From Ashinkailepas kermadecensis (Eukaryota > Arthropoda > Thecostraca > Neolepadidae), in the NCBI GenBank assembly GCA_034440615.1, contig JAOTOM010005132.1, positions 374,501 to 438,500 of the forward strand: a DNA stretch of 64,000 nucleotides. Reading direction: 5' to 3'. The notes under the pieces were generated by a model that searched no databases, was not told where the DNA came from, and was given only the letters and a program-made list of their open reading frames with translations. Each line of letters opens with the position of its first letter. The first letter of the stretch is position 1. Position numbers and translations under genes: made by a program. Below, piece by piece: positions 10,098-23,368 of the stretch.

Positions 10098-12524
10098 GAC
10101 TTTGGATATCTTTCCTTTTGGACCCCTGATGAAGTGTCCCTGTGTGATGTCATTGCGGGGTCGCTAGCATAAGACCAGGAAATGTCAAATTTGGCTAGGA
10201 GGCTGGGCTCGACTTCGGCATGCTCCGCATGAAAACCTTTAGAATTTCGTCTCGCGACCAATCTGCTGCAAGCCACCAGAGACGTGGATATAAGTTGCAA
10301 TGCTGGCAATAAACATATGGTGATATCACCAAACCAAACGGTTGACGTAGCCTGTGGTGGAGTGCAAGCCTCACCATGCCCAGAAAGAACACCGTACAGT
10401 CATGGCACGGTTGAGTAGAGGCAGAAGATAGGAAGAAGAAGGAAATAATAAGGAAAGGGCAGACTTCAAGCATGATAAAATAAATATATTTATGCATGAA
10501 GATAGAAGCGGCTAGAGAAGCAACAGTACGAAGGTATGAATAGGAAGGATAAATACAAGAAAATATATCTTGACATATTGCAAAATCATGGGGAAAGCAC
10601 AATCAAGGAAGTGTTGTAATCAAATTAGAGTCCATGAAGAGGATGTCCTTGAACAGCATAGGATTCCAAAATTGTTCTGACCAACTTCATTAGCATTTTG
10701 CACCTACTGGAATATGACCATCTTTATGATGAATGGTAAATATGAACATGGGAGCAGGGGGCAGGGGTGCCATGCCATGACCCCAATTTCTATCTGATCT
10801 TAACTATTAACAGCTCATGACACTGACTGAAAAGAATTGGCCTAAAAATCGGGTATACCACATCCCCCCGCACACACGCGCTTCATAGGTCGCTCATGCG
10901 CCCATGGTGGGAACATGAATGACAGGCGTTGTGAATGGCGCATGCCTAAGCATATAGAAGCAGGGCAGTAATCTCCTGTAAAGTAACTGAAATACTGAAG
11001 GAAAGGTCGTTGAGAGCCATTGAAGCGAGCAAGAGAAAGAAGCCTGCCAGTGTTGACGGCAGAACCCCTGAGGGATTGACAGATGCCACAGCATCCGCGT
11101 CAGCTGAGCCATTTCCCACTGCTTTCAAAGTGTAAGTATGATGGCTAAAATACCAGGCAGCTTCGCGTTCTGGCTGATATATCCAGTGTTTGAAAGACTT
11201 GTTTGGATCCGGCAAGCCTTGATTGCAGCCATGATGCGCATGTCCTTGCGATTGTCTGTTAAACAAAATTGATACAACAGTGCAGATATTTCATACTACT
11301 TAGCAAAATTTAACATTCCTCAGCATAGCACGAGTCTGTAATGCAGTTATACGGTCCCAATTGAAGGGCATTAGGGTTAATTAACGTTATGTCACGCTAT
11401 TTCATGCACCAGGCAAGCATTGAATATACATGGGCTTGTTGAGTACCTTAGCGAAAGATTACAAAGGTTCTATTGATTCTCACTGGAAGGTTGGTGATAC
11501 ATTCTGGGGATCGCTTTTATTACACGCCCATGGTGTAAAGCATGATTATGACAATGCACTGGCGCTTAGGACAACTGCCAACACCTGCACCAACAGTGCA
11601 GTCACTGCGGTGTTGTGAAGGAGCGTCACAGGACAGTTGATGCCGGGATGTCGTACATGTCTGATCGAATTCCAGCGACGGCCAGCTTCACACCCTCGCT
11701 GTTCAAAATGAATATGTTGACACAGAAATTTGAAGGTGAAACACTAACAAACGACCAGCTGTGGGCTGTGTTGACCCCCACTGCCTCATTGATCTGGCTA
11801 GGCCGGTCTCTGTGGTACTCGTGTATTGCACTTCGAGTTATGCAGATGGCTTCGGCATGCTCCGGAGATGGCCCCGGAGCTCTGAGCCAATTAATTTGCT
11901 AGGTTTCGAGTAGGTCAACTTCTTTTGCTACTGAAGTTTGGGAAGAAGTGAATTGGGTGATGGCCTGGAAAACGTGAGCGGTGAGAACCATGGTCTGTCT
12001 CCCTAAAATCCGCCGCATCGCACATGGCTGCTTAGCATCGGCATGTATAGAGTGGGTGGGTGTCAACAACAGCCTCTGGTATGAGGAACTCTTTGTCACC
12101 ATCATCTTTCTCGGACCTGCCATTAGCTTTGATGCATATTTGATTGCCTTGTGAATGAGGATGAAGTTGGCAATAGAAATGACGGGCCCGACAGAACACT
12201 CACTGAGGATAGGCTGAAAATGAGGCCCGCAAATGGCCTACAGAAGGCATTATTTACGTGGTAATCGGAAAGTCAAAATAGTATGGCAGTTTATAACCCG
12301 TAATTGTCATCAATGAAGTTTATATTCGCCGGCGGCCTGATTTGCGGGCGGAGTGGGTATTCGAAAACCACAGGCCAATGCTTATATGCAGTAATATATG
12401 ATGATTTGCAAAGCACTCGTAATCGCATAAGCAGTCTGGGGATGTCGTAAACTCACCATGCAATACATATGCAGATTTCATCAAGTTTTGGATGTAAATC
12501 AAGCTTATGAGGAACGAGATCCAG
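10098..12524. other. Intergenic, nothing recognised
   Basis: Several open frames of about 60-135 codons on both strands (for example 10195-10602 minus, 10946-11266 minus and 11615-11902 plus), none with a domain I know. There are no clear arrays or transposon ends. Confidence 0.45.
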
Positions 12525-12650
12525 GCAGATACAGATCCAGCCGCCTTTGATCCAGCCACCTTTGATCCAGCCGCCTTTGATCCAGCTGCCTTTGATCCAG
12601 CCGCCTTGGATCCATCTACCTTTGATCCAGCCACATTCGATTCAACCGGC
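12525..12650. repeat. 15-bp tandem repeat (CCAGCCGCCTTTGAT)
   Basis: About seven copies of a 15-bp unit with point variants. On the minus strand it encodes a five-residue A-G-S-K-A/V repeat inside a 122-codon frame (12320-12688). That frame has no other coding sign, so I treat it as fortuitous. Confidence 0.9.
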
Positions 12651-14040
12651 TTTATACGTCTTTGAATTGGCCGAATCGTTTGGGACAAAAGTGATGTGAC
12701 TTGCTTTTATGGAAGTGTAAATTGTGTCAAATATCCTGCATTTGTACTCATTCAGGTTGAAGACTGGAACGAAGCTGGGGTCGCAAATGAAGAAACAATT
12801 ACCATTATGTGTGCTCACTTGCGTTTGTATATATTTGTAAGTATTCTCCACCTCCCCTTCATTCTCCATATCCCAATATTCTCTATTGGAACAACCAGTA
12901 GACGCAGCACTCAGCGCTGGATCAGCCCATACTTAATGCATTAGATATGGCCTTTGTTGGAAAAGGAAGCATGTAAATGCCTGGAGCAGGCTGTGGAATG
13001 TTTCGTGACGTTTGTGGCACTTATTATCTGAGACGGATGACATTAAGCATTTCCTTTGATATCCTTCGACTGCCATCGTATGACGATAATGCTATCAACT
13101 TGTATGCCTTGGGATAGGGAGCTATTTGCGTGCATAACTCAACTGGAGGAGAGTTCGTGATCGTGTTTCAGTTGGACGATGGCGGATTGCGTCAGAAAAC
13201 AACAAACAAACAAGCAACAGTGCCATGTCGTGCACGTACCCGGTCTGTAACATCTGACATCTGTCGAGCCTGCAAGGTTGTGGCCCGTGTCGTGACAAAT
13301 TAACACCAGCCAAACTTCTGCAGCTTTGCGATTTCGCATAATTCCGCATGCTACCACATTCCATCAGTAAAGGCGAATCGGTCGTAAGTGCCAGATTCCT
13401 CCCCAACGACCACAAAATGCGGCGGGAGCCGGCACGATGCGAGTACGCCCAAGTAAGCGATTCGCGTCCAGTGTGCCGGCGCTGTTTTCCACAACATGCA
13501 ACTTACAGCTAATGCATCACATTGGACGCTGGCGTCAGGCCGTTGGTTGTCGGAGGGTTATGAGCCGACGGCGGCCGGTGGCCCCTGATGGCGACAGGTC
13601 ACGGCATGCCCCGCGGCGGTGCACGGCCACCGCATGCCACAGGTATGGACACGGCACTGTCACGTGCTGGGACGGCCTGCCTGTGGCCGGGCTGTGCCGG
13701 GCTGCTGCAGTTATGGCCTCAGGAAAATATGAGGCTCAACAGTGTGCATGCAAATGTCGACCATCAGCAAACTGTGGGCGATTGTTTTCGAGAACATAGC
13801 CACAGCCGATCTATCAAACTTGCGGGAGAGTGCAGAAGAACGCCTGGGATGCAAATGCTCCTGAGAACAGAATTTAAAACATTCTACTTCAGCTTCAACT
13901 TCTTGGCCGCACGACCTGAAACTTCAGGTAATTTTCATATCGTTCCCACATCACTGACTTCTCTCCTCACATGCGGTAAAACATGTGTTCCGAGCTCCCT
14001 GTGGATGATAATGTAGGCCACGGAAGGATCCAGGAATTGT
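12651..14040. other. Intergenic; CpG-rich block at 13400-13720
   Basis: The CpG-rich block carries overlapping open frames in several registers, with no recognisable protein. The rest is mixed-composition DNA. Confidence 0.45.
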
Positions 14041-14337
14041 CATGGGGGGCACTCGTCAAGAAGGACGCCATTTCTTCGGAGGAGCCCCACTGTAAAGGTA
14101 CCTGGAGGGGCGCCTTCGGCTGAAAATCCGTGGAGCGAGGGAGGGATGCACTCGAGCGCACTGAGCGCCTCTTCTTCCAAATGGGGTGCCTTTTTCTCTC
14201 TGAGGGGCGCCTCTGGCTGAAAAATATGCTGAGCGTAGGGAGGGAAGGCCTTCCCGGAGCCAGTTGAGCCTTCCCGGATGGAACGTTCCACAGGGGACGC
14301 ATGCCCCCAGTGCCTCACTCCCTCCGGCATCGGCCCC
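14041..14337 (-). mobile_element. Possible MITE related to the 28370-28641 element
   Basis: Read on the minus strand, it begins CAGGGGCCGATGCCGGAGGG and contains runs such as GGCGCCCCTC and purine-rich GGGAAGG blocks, in the style of the hAT-like MITE at 28370. The opposite end (ATGGGGGGCACTCGTC) is a weak match, and no target duplication is evident. Several frames stay open on the minus strand, up to 128 codons, without a known domain. Confidence 0.35.
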
Positions 14338-14480
14338 TGCTGCAAGCAACCGCAAGATCTTAACAAGACAATTGAACATCCGACACTACACAGCTCTCTA
14401 GAATCCTCACCATTGCCGACTTCCACTTGTTCATGACATCTAGCGGTATCCGAACTTTCACCGAACTTTCACCACGCGTT

Positions 14481-14651
14481 GTGGGGACGAATAGTCTAGG
14501 GGTAAGTTGCCCGTCTCACAATCGAAAAGTTGTTGGTTCGAGTCTCACCTGTCGCTACTCTTCGCCCGCGGCCAATCGGCGTGTGAGATTGGCGACGCTA
14601 CATGACTCAACGGTCGATGTGTCGTAAAATCAATAACCAACCAACCAAACA
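14481..14651 (+). mobile_element. tRNA-Val-derived SINE, copy 2
   Basis: Same layout as copy 1: a GGGGACGAATAGTCTAGGGG head, CTCACAA in anticodon position, B box GGTTCGAGTC, the CCAATC...GATTGG body and an (AACC)n-type tail CAATAACCAACCAACC. Flanks give only a weak 8-bp duplication (ACGCGTTG and ATGCGTTG), so the insertion is older or was edited. Confidence 0.88.
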
Positions 14652-16660
14652 CATGCGTTGCAGAGCACCATTACCGAAATTATCCTACGCTGTCATGACC
14701 GTTGTTCCTGTGTCGCGTTATTTTTGTTGTTTTCTACTATGTTTCCCGGTGTTAGTAGAGGTGGGTGCCGACGATAGTATCCATTTCACTCGTCGGCTGG
14801 GAGTGTGCTCAGCCCGTGCGGAATATTCGTTGATGATTGTCGATTGACAATTGTCGAACCTTCCACACAGCGGCGAGACATATTCAGAACCATTAGACTC
14901 GTAGTGGTATTGAGCCCTTTTCTAGCCACAATACGACTGCAGACCTCCGAAGTTTAAATCATTCGGTACGACCAAAGTTCGCCAAGAGGCGTCAGCTACC
15001 AAGCATTTGTCAATATCTCAGGCAGTCGGGCAATGTTCATTGCTGGTCATTTTGTGCTTTCCTTGTATTAGTTTCAAACTCCATCCAGGTATCCGCTAAC
15101 AAAGCGGGCTCGAAGAGGAGAATTTGTGTCACGACCCGTATGTTGAAAAACATTGCTGAATGATTAAGTGAACAACAATTCGAGTCATGTTTTTCACCCT
15201 CGCTCTCTATACCATGCGCGAGCTATTTGATGCGTTTTGCGGACTGCTTATCCCGAAGTGTCTACCTTTAGCGTTCACTAATTAGCTGTTCTTTGCAGAC
15301 ATTCTGGAAATACGCTACCTTGGGAAGGCTGAGACAGCTTCATACTGGCTACACAACTGGAAGGGGAAGGGTAGGGGTAGGGGTAGAGGAGCTTCCCTCC
15401 CTGTTGTACATTAACCCTGTAGCGTTGTACTGAGTTGGAAATTTTCCTTTGTTCATCCCCTGTCGCCCCTGACAAAACAACATGGCGCCGACTATGCAGT
15501 TACAGGTGCTGCCTAGTAACTGGAGAAGCCTTCTTCAGTTAAATTGACCGTGTTACCACGCTTAGTGCAGTTACCACACAAGTAAATGCCGGTGCTATTG
15601 CAAACATAGGCAGTTGACGTTATGCTCCGATATATTCACCATGGTTTTTAAGCTATATATTTTGCATGCCTTCTAGGCAAGCGGTAGTATATCGAAGGTA
15701 GGGCACGAATATCTAGTTAAGCTTGGGGAAGCGGCATTGCACGGAAACTTCAATGAAGCACATAGAACACGCATTACATGTAATCGCACCGAGAAAGTGG
15801 AGCTTTTCTGTTCAAATTGAGTAAAATGGTGCGTGCAGAGGATTATGTTTGAACAAAATGGTGTGTCCAGAATTTGGCTAAATTTATTCGATCCCAAATG
15901 AAGGGTAGCTGAACAAAGAAGTTGGATGCAAGGGACATCCCAAGTCAGTGACCTCTTATGACCAGTCAATATTGGCATGTTGTTCACTATTCGCCGGGTC
16001 CTAGAGATTTAAAACATTCTTTGACAGTTTCCTTGTGATGAGGCCGCTTAAGATCGGGCCACAACATGTATGCTGGAGGCGGTCATCATTCAGTTAAGAA
16101 ATGTATTCGATCACGTGTGCCTTACCAATGCTTCAGACATGCTCTGTGTAAATTGCGTCCTACATTTGCAAATTTTTAGGTGCACGTTTCAGACTCGACA
16201 CCCATGGGCCAAAAATATACCTATTATCGTGGTCATTTTAGGCAGTCTCATCTACCAAACACGAAAATGGCTACAGTTCATGATTATATACCATAAATAC
16301 AAATCGATTAATATATCTGGCTGCAGCCAACACATGCTCCCGTAAGAGGGCAGTGTCCCTCTAGTGACCTCAATCTATGTGTGCAGAATTCCAGCTGCCG
16401 GGCTTCTTTCGAGCACTTGGCCCTGTCCAGAGGTCTCGCGGAAGCGCATATATTTCAGTGTAATTCTCGACAAATGAAGCACTTGGCCGTCTGAGTGGCT
16501 GCATGTCTACTGACAGCACTGGTTTGCCGACACAGGCCAACCAGTGACGCACCCAAAAACCCTAATAAACAAGCCAACCAGTGAGATCGGCATATGACGA
16601 CTGGTCGGTCAGTGCGGCGGTGCACCTCTTGCCCTCCTCTAGGAGGGGGGGGGGGGCAAG
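14652..16660. other. Intergenic, nothing recognised
   Basis: Low coding potential. An AGGGG/TAGGGG-type short run at 15360-15388 and a G13-14 homopolymer near 16645 are the only sequence oddities. Confidence 0.5.
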
Positions 16661-16850
16661 TCCAGGTGGATCCCGACGGAGGGTGCAGTTGCGTCCATCC
16701 ATTTGACCGCGAATGTCTATGGAGTGTTCAGGTATTTCCGGTATATTCCAGGTATATCAGGTATTTCATTTGACCGCGAATGCTCAGGGAGTGCTCTGGC
16801 ATATCCCGACAGAGGGCGCAGTTCCGTCCATTTGACCACGAGCGTGAGTG
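16661..16850. repeat. Imperfect direct duplication (about 130-bp spacing)
   Basis: ATCCCGACGGAGGGTGCAGT at about 16672 recurs as ATCCCGACAGAGGGCGCAGT at about 16805. Each is followed by GTCCAT and TTTGACCRCGA. A third TTTGACCGCGAATG lies between them, and an AGGTAT-rich stretch fills part of the spacer. Confidence 0.75.
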
Positions 16851-18352
16851 ATGCACTCTTATCACCGAGAAGTGAAACAAGCTATAGACAGGAAAATAAG
16901 AAAGTTGGCTGCGTCTAAGTAAAGCAAATACCAGCACCACGAACGTATCGAAAGGGCAATGTTTCGTACTACTTTTGACTTCCAACGTAGAACGCCCTCT
17001 CCCTGTTACCCAAGTTCGCATCAAGGTCCAATTACTTCTTCAGACCGGCACCAAATTTACGTTCTTGTAGGAAACATATTATAACTTTTATCTCCGGGCG
17101 CCACAGCGTACAAAACAGGGGGATTTTATGGGATTATTTACACATAATTACGGTTGGTTCGGATGTGGAACAGGGTGTGCCGGCGCTCCGCCGGCCAGAG
17201 AAACAGCAACGCGCTTGGGTTGGCTCGGCGCAGATCGACTCAATCAGCTCCACTGACTATGGGCGCCGCCTTTTGTTGCCAAGTGGCCAGATGGCACTCC
17301 GATATAGCCGGGAAAAAGTCCGCGACCGTGAATGTTTGGCCGGTGTATGGAGCGTTGATCGACTGCTGGAAGTGCACCAGCCGGACCGCAGTGGCGTCGT
17401 GTCGGGCCGCAGCCAACACAGCCGGCGGCGAATCGACCAGCTGAGAACTTGAACTTCGGAGTTGGCTAACACGCGCCGGCGACGGCGACAAGCTACACAA
17501 GTTGTGTTCTGAGTGAGCCGGCGGATTGGGCAGTTGGCCTCTGCGGAACTTGTTAAAGCTTGTTGTCCGGCGAAACAGTGTAGACCCCGAGTTTTCGTAA
17601 CCAGTTTCTGAGATATGCTTAGGCTATGGAGGTGAATTGCTAAATAAAAGCCAACGTCTGTTCTCTTTCTAGCTGTGCCGTAGTTCCCCATCAAAATGAA
17701 GCCAGTCTATGTCATCAGATAATTAAGTGTTAGTGTTCAACCACACCTATTCAACAGCCGAAGCCAATTTTTCGGTTAATGTTGCTGCACGCATTAAGCG
17801 AGCGCTGTGCTATTGACTTCTCATGCTGATTATATTCCTGACAAATACCTAGCAATGAATGTCGAATATCCTGACGAATACCAAAGTTTTTCATCAGCAT
17901 ACAAAAGTTATGTCAGCTACTTGCAAGCAACCAACACGCCAGTTTATTTATTTTTTAATAACTGGCTGCATTTCGTCGGAAACTCATGCAACTCTGTAGC
18001 CGACTGGAGTGGTACCGCTGCACCGCAATGTGACAGTGGTCATTAAGCATTTTTTCTCAATCCAAAATGATTGCGACATCATGACAAAGTGTTGGAATGA
18101 AAACCACCTGGCGCCTATTGTCAACGTGACTAGTAAGCATTGTTTTCTGAACCATTTAATCATCATAATACGATGGTAATCTATAATGTAGCGTTAGGTG
18201 TCGGACACAGTGGTAATGCCGACATCACTAACGCATAACATTTGATATGCATTTAAAATGAATACAAGGTGACAATAGGACACAACAAATCCTGGAACTG
18301 AATGCAAAAAAATGGCAGGGATAATACTTCATGGAAGGAATTAATATAATAT
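16851..18352. other. Intergenic; GC-rich patch at 17160-17530
   Basis: Short open frames only. The GC-rich patch is open in several frames on both strands (up to 145 codons minus), which base composition explains. Nothing is recognised. Confidence 0.5.
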
Positions 18353-19512
18353 CACAATGTAGCGCATTCGATGCAATGAACATCGAATGCGCTACATTTT
18401 AACATGGGAAGTTGTCAACATATTACACAGAAGCTGCACGACGCAGTTATATTACACAAAGTTGAATGGCCCATTCCTCCCATTTCACTTTGAAGAAAAG
18501 GTGGCCGGGTCAAATGATAATAAAGCGAACTACACGTCATTAGAGAGCTTGTTTAGATTTTGTTCAAATTTGACCATTGCAAATTGCTTGCACCTCCTAT
18601 AGAAATTAGAATATGGCACTACACATAGTACGCTCGCTTTGGTCGTGTTCCTCCAGGAACTCACCACCAGAGAGTTCCTGTATTATGAAAGTTGCCACCA
18701 GTATTATGTCCGCTCATGACGTCTGTCGGGTAACTATTTCCAAACGCTTCTTCATGGTAATGTTTTTTTTTTATTAAACTGCCAAGTGGCCCGATTTACT
18801 TCAGTGACAATACTGTGTCCCGGGAGTAATACGAGTAAAAAGTATCTTCCGCTGCAATTGAGGAAGTAATTCAGAGACAAAAGGCTCCTATTCGAAATTC
18901 AGTACCTTTCTTTGTTCGCAAGCTGGTTGAGAGAACCTTGATTTGTGAACAGTGTCTATGATGGCTCGAGAACACAATAATAGTCCAGAGCTGCATACAG
19001 CTGCCTACTCGCCTACAATGTAAGAAACAGAAGTTGGGTCGGCATGTGACAGACTCCTCGCTCGTTCGAGGGTTAAAAATTCAACAACAAAAAAAAGCGC
19101 AAGCAGTCAAACTATAAGATTCGTAACATTTCCTGAACTTTGTGCATTTATTTAGTTATTTATTTCACGCGTTAGGTGTCATGAGCGGGCATAATAATAG
19201 TGGCGCCACTCTGGTGGTTGGTTTGGAAAGGAGCACCACCAGCGTGGGCTTGCTATGATTAATGTCATATTCTAGTTCCTATGGGAGGTGCAAATAAAAT
19301 TTGGTCAAATTTCGACAACATTAAACAAACTCTCTGATGATGTGTGGGTCGCTTTATTATAAAATAATTACACCCAGTTACTTTGTCCTCAAAGTTAAAT
19401 GGGAACAATTGGTCAGCTTCTTGCAATGAAATGTGTCATACAGCTTCTGTATAATGTGCTGACAATTTCCAATGTTCTTAACTAAACGAAAATCGAATGT
19501 GCTACATTTTGA
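18353..19512. mobile_element. Fold-back (long inverted repeat) element
   Basis: Arms at about 18380-18732 and 19165-19512 are reverse complements over ~350 bp with frequent substitutions. Matching landmarks include ATCGAATGCGCTACATTTT against the complement of the right end, ACAGAAGCTG, AATAAAGCGA, AGAGAGCTTGTTTA, TTGCACCTCC, and CCGCTCATGAC at the inner end. A spacer of about 430 bp has no coding frame. The left edge also has a tight palindrome, AATGTAGCGCATTCGATG and its complement with a 7-base loop (18355-18397). No transposase is present. It could be a non-autonomous fold-back transposon or an inverted duplication. Confidence 0.75.
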
Positions 19513-20359
19513 TTCCATCTTGAATAGCCTCCTCGAAGTTTTAACCGTGACATTTTTGCACCCAATTCGAGGATTTGTGTCCCATTATCACATTTTATCC
19601 ATTTAAATTATATATCAGAGGTTATACACTAGCGGATTAATTTGCAATGGTCTACAATTAACATGCATACAATCTGCTACCTTCTGATGCTATGCTCGAC
19701 TATTTCTATAGGTGTCTAACCCTGTCATTTTTGCACATTTTTTCATGAAGCTTTCAGGCATTATTGAGGTTCTGGCACGGCTCGATACGCGCCAAGCGCT
19801 GACATTTGCTGCACAGAGGATCCGTATGGCCGCCGATCGGCGGCACGGCAGAAAAGGAAGTTCCAGCTTTGATCAATACCAGGCAACATGCACTCTGTCA
19901 CGTCAAAATTGAAGAAGGGAAATTCACGGTTGTAGATGTATTCCTTCCATTCAACCCTCATGAGTGTAATGTTCTTACACAATATCGAGGGAACCTGTCG
20001 GCCTCAACTCCAATGGTAGCTGAAATAATTGCCAGACACATCGCCTATCGTTTCAAATATGAAAATATGCTTATAACTTTGGCGTTGGGGCCATTCACGT
20101 TCAGGGAATGGTCTTGCGTCCCGCCATACCCTCAGCAGCGGGGCAGGGCCGCGGGCGACGCCGCCGGCGGCCCGCCGCCTATGGTGTACGAATATCAAAA
20201 TATAGTTCCAGAAAACAATACGCAAGGTAACAATGTGTGCAATCAATATGTATATCAGTGTACGTGGAATGAAATTGACATCTGAAGGCAAGCTAACATT
20301 AATAAATGCACTTCGCATCATATTTTGTGGAACAGAGTCTCATAAATTGTAACTATATT
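19513..20359. other. Intergenic; unrecognised 159-codon open frame
   Basis: A plus-strand frame at 19806-20285 is open for 159 codons and crosses a CGCCGGCGG-rich patch near 20140-20185. It has no known motif, and its composition shifts abruptly at the GC patch. I do not call it a gene. Confidence 0.3.
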
Positions 20360-20503
20360 CCTCGCGCGCACACTAGTGGGCATTCCGGCGCGTTTGTCGC
20401 GCACAATTATTTCAGAATTCTTGAATGGCATCAGAAACCTATGTTTTCTTTCTTTACTGGAGATCCCCGATATCCGCACTAGCATTGCGTCTGACGCCTA
20501 ATA
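20360..20503 (+). repeat. Dispersed repeat A, partial copy
   Basis: The segment from CGCGCACACTAGTGGGCATT to GCGTCTGACGCCTA matches the complement of 62862-63004 at most positions, including ACTGGAGATCCCCGATRTCC. It is the 3' part of repeat A, read in the plus orientation. Nothing in it suggests coding. Confidence 0.8.
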
Positions 20504-21428
20504 GATGCATGCCCTCTACGTACAGTGGCTGTTATGGACAGCCTGGGCATTACTCACAGATATATAAAAAGAATGGAGAGGTTTGGAGTTAACAGTAGAA
20601 GCGAACACGCAGCAAACATTCATGCGCCATGGTAATACAAAATAGTACTCCGCATCGTCACCCACTCACGACTCACACCATACTAGTTACACGAGCTATA
20701 TACGAGTAGTTTCTAGAAGTAACAGGAAAGAGATGGCCTAAAGGTGAGTTCGTGGTGCACATACATCTGTTGTTTAGTATTTTGTGCGACTAGTGTTGTT
20801 CGTGGAGGTGTGCCATTTCGTGTTTCTAGGAGTTGACAGCCTTGGTGTTTTGTTTCAGTGCGAAGTTTGATATAGTGGAAGAAATACGAATAGAGAAATC
20901 TGCTGCGGCCCGCCTCTCTGTGTATGGCTGGTAGGTGCAGGTGACCGTCTGCATGTGTATGACTATTTCGCAGGGTGGAATTTGCAGTTATTTGACCGGC
21001 AGTGATCGTGGACTCATCCACCAGAATGATCTTGTGGAGGCTGTGAATTAGATGCAGGTCAGCATGGTGAGAAGACCCAGCTCGTTACGGGCATCTGAAA
21101 TGTGATCAAATTTCCGTAGACCTAACACGATTCTAGTGGCGGATCTTGTCTAATCTGTGGATGTTTGCTACCAAGCCGTTCCCGTAAACAGATATGCAGT
21201 AGCGAATGTTGGAGATAACTTGGCTGTTGATTATAGTGAAGAAGGTACTACTGGTGGGCAGATGGGGGCGCAGATGGCTCAGGGCCAGAAGGAATCCAGT
21301 TCACTTGCGGACCACGACAATTACATTGGAATCCCATGACATATGACGATCAAATGCCACCCCCAGGTTCCTATACGACTGGCTCTCATTTAGCACGGCG
21401 GCCCTAAACCACACTGGCATCGAGGTAA
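20504..21428. other. Intergenic, nothing recognised
   Basis: Only short frames. The right part leads into the 3' region of the LINE relic on the minus strand, and some of it may be that element's 3' end. Confidence 0.45.
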
Positions 21429-22500
21429 TTTTTCAAAAATTTTGGCGGGATCCGAACGTGAGGAGCTGAGTTTTGGTCCAGTTTAATTTCAAACCGTTAT
21501 TGGGGAAGTAGCCGTAAAGTGTGTTCAGACATGTCTCCATCTGACGTAGCAGATTGGGGAGATCAGATTTGGGCCAGAGATGAGGATGGTAGTGTCGTCC
21601 ACGAACTGAGTGGCATGTGCTACCGGGACGTGCAGGCTGAAGTCGTTCGAAAAGATGTAATAGAGGCGTGGACCTAGTGATGAGCCTTGAAAAACACCAA
21701 TACTGCTTGGGAGAAAGGAGGAGAGATGGCAGCTTTCGCATTGATCTGAGATGCTAACAGCCTGCGTGTGACCTCCCAGGAATGTCTTAAGCCAGTCAGT
21801 ATCGATTCCATGGAGTTCTAGTTTAATGAGCAGTTTGGTGTGGTCTATTGCGTCGAAGCATTTACCGAGGTCCAGAAGGCAAAGGAGAGCTACTTCCGAA
21901 CGGTCCATTGTTGCTAGTATTTTGTCCTTGACTGAGACGAGAGCTGTTTCCGTAGAGTGGCGCGGTTTGAAGCCGTGCTGAGTTTGGGCTAATAGGTGGC
22001 TTAAGTTCAGGCAGTGATAGTTGTTTTTGCACTATCTACTCTGTGATTTTTGCGATAACCGGAACCAGTGAGATGGGCCGAAAATTAGAGGGATCCGAAG
22101 GGTCTCCTGATTTGTGAATGCGAATTACTACTCATTGTTTCCAAGTGGAGTGGATATCGGCTGTATTCAGACATGTGTTTATGATGTCAAGCAGTACTTC
22201 TCCGACGAAAAAGAACTGAAATTTGATAACCGTAATACAGATCCCATCAGGTCCGCAAGCACCTGTGCTTCTTATGTCCATCACAGTCTTGGCGAGCTGT
22301 TCGAGGGATATGGGGATACTTTATAGGAGCTGGTGGAGACGCGCTGCAGTCGGCAACTGGGAGGTGTTTGTTCAGGCATGTTTGCCTGGCGTTTGACCTC
22401 TGCTGACGCTTTAGGTCCGACACTTACAAAGTACCGGTTTAACTGTTCAGGTAAGACCTGAGGTTGAACTCTGTGGGAGCCTTTGTTCGGTATCAATAGG
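21429..22500 (-). pseudogene. CR1/L2-like LINE reverse transcriptase, decayed fragment
   Basis: Read right to left, the pieces follow the order of a reverse transcriptase. First comes a pre-RT segment (PEQLNRYFVSVGP, about 22440-22490), then CGPDGI (about 22240), VVIRIHKSGDPSDPSNFRPI (about 22060-22120), the motif-A region LLDLGKCFDAIDHTKLL (21850-21890), IGVFQGSSLGP as motif B (about 21690), QFVDDTTILISG as motif C in place of the usual YADD form (about 21590), and KTQLLTFGS (about 21440). The frame changes several times, at about 22130, 21920 and 21740, and there are stops between pieces. The 5' end is truncated and the endonuclease is absent. In the family this enzyme copies element RNA at a nicked target site. 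This copy cannot work. Confidence 0.85.
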
Positions 22501-23368
22501 CTTATTTGTATTGCACGTGCTGGGTGCAGGTACGCGCGTCATTTATTTTAATAACACCAACCTAATCACATTCTTTCCATTGAGCTTCGCAGCCCGTGCT
22601 GCACATTCTGGTCCTCAACTATCGACTCGAGCTGTCGAGTGAGACCAACCCACTCAATTTCCTTCGTCTTACGAGACTGGCCTGTAGACAGCGTGTAGCC
22701 ATTGACGTAACGAACCATGCTTATGTATATTACCGGCCAGGGCAGAAATTGTGAATGAGACCGCTTGAGCGGCTCGTATCTGTGTAGGAGACAGCTCTGA
22801 TAAATTCCGTACCTGTAAGTATAACTATGCTTATTGATATGCTTCAACGTAGTGTGGCATTCAGTGAATTAAGTCAGTGCCCGTACTAACGCCCAGCTCG
22901 TCAGGCGCGCAGGCACAGTATGCCTCGTTGGTCAGTCGCCCAGCATGGCGCCGCACTGGTACGGATAATTTTGTGGAACCTCCTCGGAAGGGCTCGAACT
23001 CTTCCAATTTTCAGTCGAGCCTTCACCCAATTGATGCAGTTTGAACGTGGGACTCTCTGGGTCATCCACTTCAATGCGTTTTGACGCGAATGGTCAATTC
23101 TTGTCGAAGCGCCCTAAAGCCCAAATAACTCGATGAAATTTGAATACATCTGCTGTTTATGTTGAAATGATGATAGTTCAAAGGACTTTTTCACGATCTT
23201 CTTGTCAGCATATCCAGTTTCGCCTCTTCGAAACATTTATAAGGGACAGCATATATAGGAATAACAACTTGCCTGGTGCATGAGCATTGCCTGGGCTTGT
23301 CGCTGGCACCGTGGTTTTTGACGCTGTGCAAATATCCTCACGATTCTTCGCCATTACAAGAGGCTCCG
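22501..23368. other. Intergenic, nothing recognised
   Basis: One minus-strand frame (22566-22847, 93 codons) ends in a charged segment, but I cannot link it to the LINE relic next to it or to another family. Confidence 0.45.

Noticed and set aside
9617..10309. A 230-codon Leu/Ser-rich membrane-like protein on the minus strand
   Set aside because: It is a translation of the purine-rich GACAGAGA/GATATAAAAGATA array, so the hydrophobic pattern comes from the repeat.
16640..16660. G homopolymer as a functional site
   Set aside because: A lone run of about 13 G is likely a slippage product or a sequencing uncertainty.
19806..20285. A 159-codon plus-strand open frame
   Set aside because: No recognised motif, and composition changes sharply across a GC patch. 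It is noted as unrecognised rather than called a gene.
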